Source of the DNA: Microbacterium sp. MYb62
Lineage (GTDB): Bacteria > Actinomycetota > Actinomycetes > Actinomycetales > Microbacteriaceae
Reading direction: 5' to 3'
Length of the DNA stretch: 64,000 nucleotides
Assembly (NCBI RefSeq): GCF_002979475.1
Contig: NZ_PCOY01000007.1
Location: 106,188 to 170,187 of the forward strand
Shown here: piece after piece, positions 1 to 7,437 of the stretch
Position numbering within the stretch: the stretch's first letter is position 1
Layout: each line of letters begins with the position of its first letter
The notes under the pieces: generated by a model
The model's input: the letters and a program-made list of their open reading frames with translations, nothing else
The model's database searches: none
What the model was told of the DNA's origin: nothing
Made by a program: the position numbers and the translations under genes

Positions 1-450
1 CCCGGCACGACGGTGATGCACGAGGGCTTCGTCAACTTCAACGCCGGCACACTGGGGGCCTCGATGGTCGAGGGCCGCATCTCGCAGGGTGTGGTCGTCG
101 GTGACGGCAGCGACATCGGCGGAGGGTCATCCATCATGGGCACCCTCTCCGGAGGCGGAACGCACCGGGTGTCGATCGGAGCGCGCACTCTGCTCGGGGC
201 CAACGCGGGCATCGGCATCTCGCTCGGCGACGACTGCGTCGTCGAAGCGGGCCTCTACGTCACGGCCGGCACGAAGGTCGTGCTGGTCGACGGCCCGGCG
301 ACCGCGGACGGTGGACGGAAGACGGTCAAGGGCGCCGAACTCTCGGGGCAGGATGGCCTGCTCTTCCGGCGGAACTCCCTCAGCGGCGCTGTCGAGGCCG
401 TGCGTCGTGCCGGCGTCGGCGTCACGCTGAACGAGGCGCTGCACGCCTGA
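1..450 (+). CDS. dapD: Tetrahydrodipicolinate N-succinyltransferase, C-terminal part (5' end outside window)
   Basis: This is the last 149 codons of an open frame already running at base 1. The visible protein has the hexapeptide-repeat pattern of a left-handed beta helix (runs such as [20 protein letters not shown]) and ends NEALHA. The pattern matches the actinobacterial DapD type, which transfers succinyl from succinyl-CoA to tetrahydrodipicolinate in meso-diaminopimelate and lysine synthesis in the cytosol. DapC, the next enzyme of the same pathway, lies 3.4 kb downstream on the other strand, which supports the call. The N-terminal part and the start are not visible. Confidence 0.88.
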   Translation, partial: PGTTVMHEGFVNFNAGTLGASMVEGRISQGVVVGDGSDIGGGSSIMGTLSGGGTHRVSIGARTLLGANAGIGISLGDDCVVEAGLYVTAGTKVVLVDGPATADGGRKTVKGAELSGQDGLLFRRNSLSGAVEAVRRAGVGVTLNEALHA

Positions 451-530
451 GACCGGCGCCGGAGCACCGTCTCCGGGTCCGACGACGCGCGCCGACAGCC
501 GGCATGCAGCTGACGGCATGCGGGCACTGG

Positions 531-536
531 TAGACT
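531..536 (+). promoter_or_regulatory. Candidate -10 element for the helicase gene
   Basis: TAGACT is a good actinobacterial -10 hexamer. A CTGACG at 510-515 may be the -35, but the 15-base spacer is short. If used, the helicase mRNA has a leader of about 190 bases (roughly 543-732). That leader contains short inverted repeats (for example GCGCA/TGCGC around 660-674 and the palindrome AGCTATAGCT near 626-635). No other feature was seen in 451-732. Confidence 0.4.
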
Positions 537-732
537 GACACCGTTGCGTGCACCGCCGGTCTCGTAACATCGTCGTCGTCACGGGGTCTCCGAGGACCGA
601 AGCGAGCGGAACTGCTCCCATCACCAGCTATAGCTGGCCTTTCGAACGGCGAACCGATGCGCAATTCCTGCGCCGTCGCCCACCTCACCCCTTATCTCGC
701 GCCGTTCACTCGTGCGCTGACGGAGTTTCTGC

Positions 733-2121
733 ATGTCTACTTTCCTTGAACTCGGCGTTCCCGCCGAGCTCGCCGCCGTTCTCGCCGATTCCGGCAAGAC
801 CGAGGCGTTCGCCATCCAGCGCGACACCCTTCCCGACTCCCTCGCCGGACGCGACCTCCTGGGCCGCGGACGCACGGGCAGCGGCAAGACCATCGCCTTC
901 GCACTCCCCCTCGTCGCCCGCCTCGCCGCCTCCGGCGGCCAGCGCCGCGCCGGTCTGCCGCGTGGACTCGTCCTCGCTCCCACCCGTGAGCTCGCGACGC
1001 AGATCGCAGCGACCATCGCCCCGCTCGCCGAGGCCGCGGGCCTGCGCGTGACGACCGTCTTCGGCGGGGTCAGCCAGCGTCCGCAGGAGCAGGCGCTGCG
1101 CGGCGGCGTCGACATCGTCGTGGCCTGCCCCGGTCGGCTCGAAGACCTCATGAAGCAGCAGGTCGTGCGCCTCAGCGCGATCGAGGTCACCGTGCTCGAC
1201 GAGGCCGACCACATGGCCGACCTCGGCTTCCTCCCCGGTGTCACCCGCATCCTCACGGCGACCCCGGCCGGCGGCCAGCGCCTGCTGTTCAGCGCGACGC
1301 TGGACCGCGGCATCGACACCCTCGCCCGCCGCTTCCTCTCGAACGCGGTCAGTCACGAGGTCGACGAGGAGAGCGTGCCGGTCGGCGAGATGACCCACCG
1401 CGTGCTGGTCGTCGACTCCACCGACAACAAGACGGCCCTGGTGCGCGAGCTCGCCTCCGGCACCGGCCGTCGCATCCTCTTCACCCGCACCAAGCACCAG
1501 GCGAAGAAGCTCGCGAAGCAGCTCACCGCCGCGGGCATCCCCGCCGTCGACCTGCACGGCAACCTGTCGCAGAACGCCCGCGAGCGCAACCTCGGCGCCT
1601 TCTCCGCCGCCCCTGAGGACGGTGGAGTGCGCGTCCTCGTCGCGACCGACGTCGCCGCCCGTGGCGTGCACGTCGACAATGTCGACCTCGTCGTCCACGT
1701 CGACCCGCCCGTCGAGCACAAGGCGTACCTGCACCGCTCCGGACGCACCGCCCGTGCCGGCGCTGCCGGAACCGTCGTCACGGTCGTGCTCCCCGAGCAA
1801 CGCCGCGACGTCAAGGACCTGCTGCGCAAGGCCGCGATCACGGCTCCGCTCGAAGACGTGACGACCGCCGCCGTCACCGCCCTGGTCCCCGAGCGCGCGC
1901 CGCACGTGCGCCCGGCTCCGGTGCAGGCTCAGCCGCAGCAGCAGCGCCAGTCCTCGAAGCAGCGTCCCGCGGGCGGCGAGAAGCACGGAGCGGCCAACCC
2001 GCCCGCGCGTCGCCGTCGTCGTCCCCGCTCCGGCGCCTCCGGTGCCGGCCAGGGCGGTGGGTACTCCACGCAGAGCGGCCAGTCCCGTCAGGGTGGCGGC
2101 CGCAGCTCCCAGGGTCGCTGA
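733..2121 (+). CDS. DEAD-box ATP-dependent RNA helicase
   Basis: A 462-residue cytosolic helicase that unwinds RNA duplexes with ATP, probably in ribosome assembly or mRNA turnover. Visible motifs in order: Q motif near 25-32, Walker A GRTGSGKT at 46-53, APTRELA near 82-88, DEAD at 156-159, SAT at 187-189 and HRSGRTARAG at 334-343. From about residue 390 the tail is rich in Gln, Arg and Gly, as in RhlE-like proteins that bind RNA non-specifically through the tail. It stands alone between dapD and gltA, with a long untranslated leader. A strong hairpin follows the stop. The exact helicase subfamily is not settled. Confidence 0.93.
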   Translation: MSTFLELGVPAELAAVLADSGKTEAFAIQRDTLPDSLAGRDLLGRGRTGSGKTIAFALPLVARLAASGGQRRAGLPRGLVLAPTRELATQIAATIAPLAEAAGLRVTTVFGGVSQRPQEQALRGGVDIVVACPGRLEDLMKQQVVRLSAIEVTVLDEADHMADLGFLPGVTRILTATPAGGQRLLFSATLDRGIDTLARRFLSNAVSHEVDEESVPVGEMTHRVLVVDSTDNKTALVRELASGTGRRILFTRTKHQAKKLAKQLTAAGIPAVDLHGNLSQNARERNLGAFSAAPEDGGVRVLVATDVAARGVHVDNVDLVVHVDPPVEHKAYLHRSGRTARAGAAGTVVTVVLPEQRRDVKDLLRKAAITAPLEDVTTAAVTALVPERAPHVRPAPVQAQPQQQRQSSKQRPAGGEKHGAANPPARRRRRPRSGASGAGQGGGYSTQSGQSRQGGGRSSQGR

Positions 2122-2146
2122 CACACGACCCGCAGCTCTCACGCAG

Positions 2147-2183
2147 GAAGGCGCCCTCTCCGCTCGACGGAGGGGGCGCCTTC
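2147..2183 (+). terminator. Rho-independent terminator after the helicase gene
   Basis: Ten-base perfect arms GAAGGCGCCC and GGGCGCCTTC, with extra pairing inside the loop. It lies 26 bases after the stop codon. The U-run is weak, as is usual in high-GC genomes. Confidence 0.75.
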
Positions 2184-2230
2184 GTGCACTCACCCGAGAC
2201 GAGAGACCGACAGGTTCACCCCCATCGCCG

Positions 2231-2285
2231 CCAGGTCAGGTCAGGCCAGATCAGATCAGGTCAGATCAGATCAGGTCAGGTCAGG
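2231..2285. repeat. Pentanucleotide microsatellite, 11 units of YCAGR
   Basis: Eleven consecutive 5-base units, each CCAGG, CCAGA, TCAGG or TCAGA, fill the gap between the helicase terminator and the gltA terminator. The array does not code. Such arrays change length by strand slippage. Confidence 0.9.
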
Positions 2286-2294
2286 CGAGCAGAA

Positions 2295-2325
2295 AGCGCC
2301 CCGTCCGTCTCGACGGAGGGGCGCT
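2295..2325 (-). terminator. Terminator of the citrate synthase gene
   Basis: Arms AGCGCCCC and GGGGCGCT, with inner pairing CCGTC/GACGG, lie 16 bases beyond the gltA stop on the minus strand. The outer bases AGCA and TGCT can extend the stem. Confidence 0.75.
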
Positions 2326-2340
2326 CTGCTGGTCCAGAAG

Positions 2341-3630
2341 TCAGCGCGTCGGGAAAGACCGCTCGGGCGATCCGGTGTAGAGCTGCTGCGGGCGACCGAT
2401 CTTGGTCTGCGGGTCGAGCTGCAGCTCCCGCCACTGCGCGAGCCAGCCGGGCAGACGGCCGATCGCGAACAGCACGGTGAACATGCGGGTCGGGAAGCCC
2501 ATCGCCTTGTAGATGACGCCGGTGTAGAAGTCGACGTTCGGGTACAGGCGACGCTCGCGGAAGTAGTCGTCGGCCAGCGCGAGCTCCTCGAGCTCCTTCG
2601 CGAGGTCGAGGAGCGGGTCCGTGACACCCAGCGAGGAGAGCACCTCATCGGCGGCCTCCTTGACGAGCTTGGCGCGCGGGTCGTAGTTCTTGTAGACCCG
2701 GTGCCCGAAGCCCATCAGCTTCACGCCCTCTTCCTTGTTCTTCACCCGCTCGACGAAGCGGGAGACGCTCTGACCGGAGTCGCGGATCTGGCCGAGCATC
2801 GTCAGCACGGCCTCGTTCGCACCGCCGTGCAGCGGGCCGGAGAGGGCCTGGATACCGGCCGAGACCGACGCGAACTGGTTCGCACCGGTGGAGCCGACCA
2901 GACGGACGGTCGAGGTGGAGGCGTTCTGCTCGTGGTCTTCGTGCAGGATGAGGAGAAGCTCGAGAGCCTTCGACATCACCGGGTTGACCTCGTACTCCTC
3001 GCTGTGCACGCCGAAGTTCAGCTTCAGGAAGTTGTCCACGAAGCTCAGCGAGTTGTCGGGGTACAGGAACGCCTGGCCCACGCTCTTCTTGTGCGCGTAC
3101 GCCGCGATCACAGGGAGCTTGGCGAGCATGCGCACCATGTTCAGCTCGACGTGCTCCGGGTTGTGCGGATCCGTCTGACCCTCGTAGTACGTCGAGAGCG
3201 CGGCGACCGCCGAGGAGAGCACCGACATCGGGTGCGCCGTGTGCGGCAGCGCCGAGAAGAAGCGCTTGAGGTCTTCGTGGAGAAGCGTGTGACGACGGAT
3301 CTTCTCGTCGAACTCCGCGAGCTCGGACGCCGACGGAAGCTCGCCGTAGATGAGGAGCCAGGCGACCTCGAGGTAGCTGGTGGATCCTGCGAGCTGCTCG
3401 ATCGGATACCCGCGGTAGCGCAGAATCCCCTTGTCGCCGTCGATGAAGGTGATCTCCGACTTGGTGGAGGCGGTGTTCACGAAGCCGTAGTCCAGACCGG
3501 TGTAGCCGGTCTGGCGGGTCAGCGTCGAGAAGTCGATGCTGTCGTGCCCTGCCGTGCCGCGCAACACCGGGAATTCGGCGGTGGTGTCGCCGATCGTCAG
3601 CTTCGCCGTCTGCTCTGCCGCTGCGCTCAC
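2341..3630 (-). CDS. gltA: Citrate synthase
   Basis: A 429-residue enzyme that condenses acetyl-CoA and oxaloacetate to citrate at TCA entry. Catalytic residues are visible as H268 (GPLHGG), H310 (GFGHRVYK) and D367 (PNVDFYTG), with the LHEDHEQNAST block near 229-239. The frame is open to 3726, but GTG at 3630 is chosen for three reasons: AGGAGGA lies just upstream, the product starts like other actinobacterial citrate synthases, and its length fits. It is monocistronic, with its own terminator. A 20-base inverted repeat lies in its upstream region. Confidence 0.95.
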   Translation of the reverse strand: MSAAAEQTAKLTIGDTTAEFPVLRGTAGHDSIDFSTLTRQTGYTGLDYGFVNTASTKSEITFIDGDKGILRYRGYPIEQLAGSTSYLEVAWLLIYGELPSASELAEFDEKIRRHTLLHEDLKRFFSALPHTAHPMSVLSSAVAALSTYYEGQTDPHNPEHVELNMVRMLAKLPVIAAYAHKKSVGQAFLYPDNSLSFVDNFLKLNFGVHSEEYEVNPVMSKALELLLILHEDHEQNASTSTVRLVGSTGANQFASVSAGIQALSGPLHGGANEAVLTMLGQIRDSGQSVSRFVERVKNKEEGVKLMGFGHRVYKNYDPRAKLVKEAADEVLSSLGVTDPLLDLAKELEELALADDYFRERRLYPNVDFYTGVIYKAMGFPTRMFTVLFAIGRLPGWLAQWRELQLDPQTKIGRPQQLYTGSPERSFPTR

Positions 3631-3761
3631 GCGGTCCTCCTCCTGGCGTCCGAACCCGCGCATCGCGGTGGTGTCGGACAAGATCTCGATCAAGTCGGAA
3701 CTGGCGATCTCACGGCGCTGAGGCACCAGGTCGGGTCACGACCGAATCGCCTTTACAGCCT

Positions 3762-3781
3762 AGTAGGCACACAGGCCTACT
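3762..3781. promoter_or_regulatory. Inverted repeat upstream of gltA, possible operator
   Basis: AGTAGGC and GCCTACT form perfect 7-base arms around a 6-base centre, in the 191-base gap between the gltA start and the 3' end of dapC. A minus-strand -10-like TACTAG overlaps one arm. This could be a repressor site for gltA or a short terminator of dapC. Confidence 0.4.
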
Positions 3782-3821
3782 GTGACATCCGCCAAACAGA
3801 TGGCGCCTGCAAGGAGGGAAC

Positions 3822-4934
3822 CTACAGGTTCCCACCGGAGAGTCGACGTGCAGCCTCGAGGACGCGCTCCGTCGGCGCGGTGAGCGCCAGGCGGATGTGC
3901 TGCCCGGAATCGGACCCGTAGAAGGGTCCGGGCCCCGCGAGGATGCCGAGGTCGGCGAGCCGCTCCATCGACTCCCAGGCGTCACGGCCCTCCGTCGCCC
4001 ACAGGTACAGCCCGGCCTCGGAGCCGTCGATGCGGAAGCCGGCGGCCTCCAGGGCCGGGCGCAGGGCGTCTCGACGGGTCCGATACAGCTGCTTCTGCGC
4101 GGCGACGTGCTCGTCATCCCCGAGCGCGACCGCCATCGCATGCTGTACCGGTGCGGGCGGCATCAGCCCCAGGTGCTTGCGCGCGGTGAGCAGGTCGCCG
4201 ACGATGCGCGCACATCCGGCGACGAACGCTGCGCGGTACCCGGCGAGATTCGACTGCTTGCTCAGAGAGTAGACGCTGAGCAGGTTCGCTCGGCTGCCGC
4301 CCGTCACCCGCGGGTCGAGGATCGACGGAATCGTCTCCTCCGCCCAGACGCCGTCCCAGCCCAGCTCGGCGTAGCATTCGTCGCTCGCGAGGACGGCGCC
4401 GAGCTCGCGCGCACGATGCACGGCCGCCGCCAGATCTTCGACGGTCCACGTGCGTCCGTCCGGGTTGCCCGGCGTGTTGATCCAGATGAGCTTGGCGCCC
4501 TCCGGCCACTCGGCGGGATCGTCGGCGGGCACCGGTGTCGCGCCCACGACGCGGGCACCGACCTCGTAGGTCGGATAGGCCACGCGCGGATGCACGACGA
4601 TGTCACCCTCGCCCAGGCCGAGCAGCGTCGGCAGGAGAGCGACCAGCTCCTTCGAGCCGATCGTCGGAAGGACGTTGTCGACCCTGAGGTCGGGCACTCC
4701 CCGCCGCCGGGCATACCACTCGACGATGGCCTCACGCAGGGCGGGCGTGCCGACCGCCTGCGGATAGGCGTGGGCATCGGTGGCCTCGGCGAGTGCACGC
4801 CGGATGATCTCCGGAGTCGGGTCGACCGGAGACCCCACGGAAAGGTCGACGAGCCCGTCGGGGTGCTGCAGGGCACGCGCGCGGAACGGGACGACGGCAT
4901 CCCACGGGTAGTCGGCGAGGTCGCGGACGCTCAC
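3822..4934 (-). CDS. dapC: N-succinyldiaminopimelate aminotransferase
   Basis: A 370-residue fold-type I PLP aminotransferase. It is predicted to convert N-succinyl-2-amino-6-ketopimelate to N-succinyl-LL-diaminopimelate with glutamate. K226 in SLSKQSNLAGYR is the PLP lysine; N157 (NTPGNP) and D185/Y188 (SDECYAE) are the usual cofactor contacts. It starts with GTG, 9 bases after the fdxA stop. The fdxA-dapC pairing is conserved in actinobacteria and supports DapC over a generic aspartate aminotransferase. The nearby dapD completes the same branch. Confidence 0.88.
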   Translation of the reverse strand: MSVRDLADYPWDAVVPFRARALQHPDGLVDLSVGSPVDPTPEIIRRALAEATDAHAYPQAVGTPALREAIVEWYARRRGVPDLRVDNVLPTIGSKELVALLPTLLGLGEGDIVVHPRVAYPTYEVGARVVGATPVPADDPAEWPEGAKLIWINTPGNPDGRTWTVEDLAAAVHRARELGAVLASDECYAELGWDGVWAEETIPSILDPRVTGGSRANLLSVYSLSKQSNLAGYRAAFVAGCARIVGDLLTARKHLGLMPPAPVQHAMAVALGDDEHVAAQKQLYRTRRDALRPALEAAGFRIDGSEAGLYLWATEGRDAWESMERLADLGILAGPGPFYGSDSGQHIRLALTAPTERVLEAARRLSGGNL

Positions 4935-4943
4935 GGAACGCGC

Positions 4944-5264
4944 CTACTCGCCCTGCGGCGGGAGCGCGGCGATGATCGGGTGGTCGAACGCGTAGACGCC
5001 GACCTTGGCGGCGCCGCCGGGAGAGCCGATCTCGTCGAAGAACTCGACGTTGGCCTTGTAGTAGTCCTGCCATTCGTCGGGCAGATCGTCCTCGTAATAG
5101 ATGGCCTCGACCGGGCACACCGGCTCGCAGGCTCCGCAGTCCACGCACTCGTCCGGGTGGATGTAGAGCGAGCGTTCACCTTCGTAGATGCAGTCAACGG
5201 GGCACTCGTCGATGCAGGCGCGATCCTTGACATCGACGCACGGGAGGGCGATCACATACGTCAC
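4944..5264 (-). CDS. fdxA: 7Fe ferredoxin
   Basis: A 106-residue soluble electron carrier. Eight cysteines are visible at 9, 17, 21, 25, 40, 43, 46 and 50, in the pattern of one 3Fe-4S and one 4Fe-4S cluster. The C-terminal extension ([13 protein letters not shown]) is typical of the actinobacterial and mycobacterial FdxA/FdxC family. It starts with GTG. A TAGACT -10 lies 6 bases upstream and GGAGG lies between, so either leaderless or SD-led initiation is possible. It is transcribed toward dapC. Confidence 0.93.
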   Translation of the reverse strand: MTYVIALPCVDVKDRACIDECPVDCIYEGERSLYIHPDECVDCGACEPVCPVEAIYYEDDLPDEWQDYYKANVEFFDEIGSPGGAAKVGVYAFDHPIIAALPPQGE

Positions 5265-5270
5265 GCCTCC

Positions 5271-5276
5271 AGTCTA
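5271..5276 (-). promoter_or_regulatory. -10 element of fdxA
   Basis: TAGACT lies 6 bases before the GTG start of fdxA. It also contains the TAG stop of the upstream membrane protein gene, so promoter and coding sequence overlap. Confidence 0.5.
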
Positions 5277-5684
5277 CGACTCGCGGACCTCGGGGTCCTG
5301 CGCGACGGGGCTCTCGGTGCGCACCGGGAGCCGATCGAAGGACGGCCAGGCGATCACCAGGAGCACGAGTCCCGCCACCAGATAGGTCCAGATCTGGCCC
5401 ATGAGAGACGCGGGCACCACCACCGATCCGCCGGGCCCGACGCCTGAGATCAGCACCAGCATCCCGATCATCCCGAGACCGGCCGCCACGGCCGCACCCC
5501 GGTCATGGGTGAGCGCGCGCACCGCGATGAGGATGGCCGCGCACGCGATCGCTGCGACGATGATCCCGATCGGGATCGGCCCCCACATCACGCTGTGACC
5601 GATCGTGCCGGCGACACCGTAGACACCGCCGACCAGGGCCGCAGCGATCCACGACAACACTCTCGACACCCAGCTCACGCGCAC
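5274..5684 (-). CDS. Small integral membrane protein (DUF6113-like)
   Basis: A 136-residue protein with about four hydrophobic helices (roughly 8-30, 33-57, 65-83 and 89-112) and an acidic tail. I associate the pattern and its place beside fdxA with the uncharacterised actinobacterial DUF6113 family, from memory and not from a search. No catalytic motif is visible. GTG at 5684 is preceded by TAAGAT and 6 bases, with no Shine-Dalgarno. Function unknown. Confidence 0.75.
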   Translation of the reverse strand: MRVSWVSRVLSWIAAALVGGVYGVAGTIGHSVMWGPIPIGIIVAAIACAAILIAVRALTHDRGAAVAAGLGMIGMLVLISGVGPGGSVVVPASLMGQIWTYLVAGLVLLVIAWPSFDRLPVRTESPVAQDPEVRES

Positions 5685-5690
5685 CCGACG

Positions 5691-5696
5691 ATCTTA
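5691..5696 (-). promoter_or_regulatory. -10 element of a leaderless promoter (DUF6113-like gene)
   Basis: TAAGAT followed by exactly 6 bases and the GTG start, so the transcript should begin at or next to the start codon. Confidence 0.5.
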
Positions 5697-5728
5697 CCGG
5701 CGACCCCTGTGTCCTCCCCCGCGCGGGA

Positions 5729-6043
5729 TCACGCGGCGAGGCCGAGGAGACGCAGGACAGCCGCGACCAGGGCCGCCGCCGCGACGACCACCAGGAACGA
5801 CTGCCGGAGCCAGAGCAGGCCGCCGGCGACCAGGAGCGCCGGAACCCGCGCGTCCACGGTGATCGCCTGACCGTCCCCGAGCGTCTGCACGGCGACGAGC
5901 GCTGCGAGCAGCGCGACCGTGAGCAGGTCGGAGATGCGAGCGGTTCGGGGCGCTTCGAGCACCTTCGGCGGCACCAGATAGCCGGCGGCCTTCAAGGCGA
6001 CGCAGATCAGTGCCGCGAGGAGGATCGCACTCCAGACGCTCAT
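5729..6043 (-). CDS. azlD: AzlD-type branched-chain amino acid exporter subunit
   Basis: A 104-residue membrane protein with three or four hydrophobic segments. Its ATG overlaps the azlC stop in an ATGA, so the two are translationally coupled. AzlC/AzlD pairs export branched-chain or other amino acids (BrnFE-like in corynebacteria). Residues such as GYLVPPKVLEAPR in the first loop fit AzlD. The longer frame upstream belongs to azlC in another register, so the internal ATG at 6043 is used. Confidence 0.82.
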   Translation of the reverse strand: MSVWSAILLAALICVALKAAGYLVPPKVLEAPRTARISDLLTVALLAALVAVQTLGDGQAITVDARVPALLVAGGLLWLRQSFLVVVAAAALVAAVLRLLGLAA

Positions 6044-6762
6044 GAGCTTGCCGCCGAACCGGCATCCGTGCCCTCGTCGACTGCAGGAACCGGGCGCCCC
6101 ATCCAGTTGAACCACCCCACCGCGATCGCGACGACCGCCGCGACGAGCACCGGGAGACCCGGCATGAGGAAGGGAGTGAATGCGGCAGCGACGACGGCGG
6201 CGGCGATCCCGACCGCGATCGCCTGCCGCTGCGCGAGTCGTGGCCACAGGAGAGCGAGGAAAGCGGCGGCCGCAGCAGCATCCAACCCCCAGGTCTTCGG
6301 GTCGCCGAGCACGTCGCCGACGAGCGCACCGATCAGGGTGGTGATGTTCCATCCGACGAAGATGCCGATGCCGGTGACCCAGAAGCCCACCTGTCGCAGC
6401 CGCGGATCACTCTGCGAGATCGCCACGGCCGTCGACTCGTCGATCGTGAAATGAGCGGCGGCGGCCTTGCGGACGGGACCTCCGCCCACGATCGGCGACA
6501 TGCGCATGCCGTAGGCGACGTTGCGCACGCCGAGGAGCGCGGCCGAGGCGATCGCCGAGGGGAGGGCGGCGAGACCGCCGGCGGTGAAGACGCCGACGAA
6601 GGCGAACTGCGATCCCCCGGTGAACATCAGCAGGCTCAGGACGCAGGTCTGCCAGACGTCGAGCCCGGAGGCCACGGCCAGCGCACCGAAGGAGACCCCG
6701 TAGGCGCTCGTGGCGAGAACGACGCCGAGCGCCTCGCGCCAGACCTCACGCTCCGCGGACAT
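6040..6762 (-). CDS. azlC: AzlC-type branched-chain amino acid exporter, large subunit
   Basis: A 240-residue membrane protein of the AzlC family, with the conserved YGVSFGALAVASGLDVWQT start and LMFTGGSQFAFVG in the second segment. It should export amino acids together with AzlD. The ATG at 6762 is preceded by GAGGGCG. It is divergent from an XRE-cupin regulator. Its promoter (-35 TTGACT at 6833-6838, -10 CAGAAT at 6810-6815, 17-base spacer) overlaps a palindrome next to the regulator, which suggests direct control by it. Confidence 0.88.
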   Translation of the reverse strand: MSAEREVWREALGVVLATSAYGVSFGALAVASGLDVWQTCVLSLLMFTGGSQFAFVGVFTAGGLAALPSAIASAALLGVRNVAYGMRMSPIVGGGPVRKAAAAHFTIDESTAVAISQSDPRLRQVGFWVTGIGIFVGWNITTLIGALVGDVLGDPKTWGLDAAAAAAFLALLWPRLAQRQAIAVGIAAAVVAAAFTPFLMPGLPVLVAAVVAIAVGWFNWMGRPVPAVDEGTDAGSAASS

Positions 6763-6809
6763 CGCGCCCTCGCAGAGTGGTCGTTCGCTGGAGTGAACAC
6801 ATGACCATA

Positions 6810-6838
6810 ATTCTGAACATCAACGGATGGATAGTCAA
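6810..6838 (-). promoter_or_regulatory. azlC promoter
   Basis: Minus strand: TTGACT (-35, 6833-6838), 17-base spacer, CAGAAT (-10, 6810-6815). The -35 sits inside the palindrome at 6834-6855. Confidence 0.5.
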
Positions 6839-6855
6839 GCGAACGATCGTTTGAC
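6834..6855. promoter_or_regulatory. Palindrome between azlC and the XRE regulator, candidate operator
   Basis: A 22-base imperfect palindrome (18 of 22 positions symmetric) beginning GTCAA and ending TTGAC. It covers the azlC -35 and abuts the -10 of the regulator gene, so one bound dimer could repress both. Confidence 0.5.
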
Positions 6856-6860
6856 ATGAT
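6855..6860 (+). promoter_or_regulatory. -10 element of a leaderless promoter (XRE-cupin gene)
   Basis: CATGAT then 6 bases then ATG. No Shine-Dalgarno lies upstream, and the two earlier ATGs are out of frame. Confidence 0.4.
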
Positions 6861-6866
6861 GAACAC

Positions 6867-7415
6867 ATGGAGGAACTCCGCACACGCATCGCCCGCACCC
6901 TGCGTCGAGAACGGGAGACCGCCGGCCTGTCGGTGTCCGAACTCGCTCGACGCGCGGGGATCTCCAAGGCGACCGTCTCCCAGCTCGAGAGCGGCGCCGG
7001 CAACCCCAGCGTCGAGACGCTCTGGGCGCTCGGCGTCGCGCTCGGGGTACCGTTCGCCGTGCTCGTCGACCAGCAGGCGAATGCCCCGACCCTCATCCGC
7101 GCCGACGACCTGGGGGGCGTCCCCTCTTCGGCCGCGGCGTACAGCGCGACACTGCTGTCGGCCAGCCCGCCCGGCGCGAGACGCGATGTCTACCTGATCC
7201 GCGCTGAGCCGGGCGATGCGCGTCGCTCGGACCCCCATCACCCCGGAACCATCGAGCACGTGATCCTGCTCGCAGGCCACGCGCGCATCGGTCCCGTCGA
7301 CGAACCGGTGGCGCTCGACCCGGGCGACTACCTCACCTACGCCGGCGACGCTCCGCACATCTTCGAGGCGACGGAACCGGGCACCAGCGCCGTGCTCATA
7401 TCCGAGCTTCGCTGA
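6867..7415 (+). CDS. XRE-family regulator with C-terminal cupin domain
   Basis: A 182-residue DNA-binding regulator. A Cro/C1-type HTH lies at about 5-62 (LSVSELARRAGISKATVSQLESG), and a small cupin at about 105-180 (DPHHPGTIEHVILLAG ... DPGDYLTYAGDAPHIFEA). HTH-cupin proteins sense small ligands such as amino acids. This one is divergent from azlCD, so it probably controls the exporter and itself through the palindrome at 6834-6855. The ATG has no Shine-Dalgarno, and a -10-like hexamer lies 6 bases upstream, so a leaderless mRNA is likely. The ligand is unknown. Confidence 0.88.
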   Translation: MEELRTRIARTLRRERETAGLSVSELARRAGISKATVSQLESGAGNPSVETLWALGVALGVPFAVLVDQQANAPTLIRADDLGGVPSSAAAYSATLLSASPPGARRDVYLIRAEPGDARRSDPHHPGTIEHVILLAGHARIGPVDEPVALDPGDYLTYAGDAPHIFEATEPGTSAVLISELR

Positions 7416-7437
7416 GTCCGGCGTCGATACCGGAGGA

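Noticed and set aside
2231..2285. Short regular repeats considered as a CRISPR array
   Set aside because: Units are 5 bases with no spacers, and no cas genes are present.
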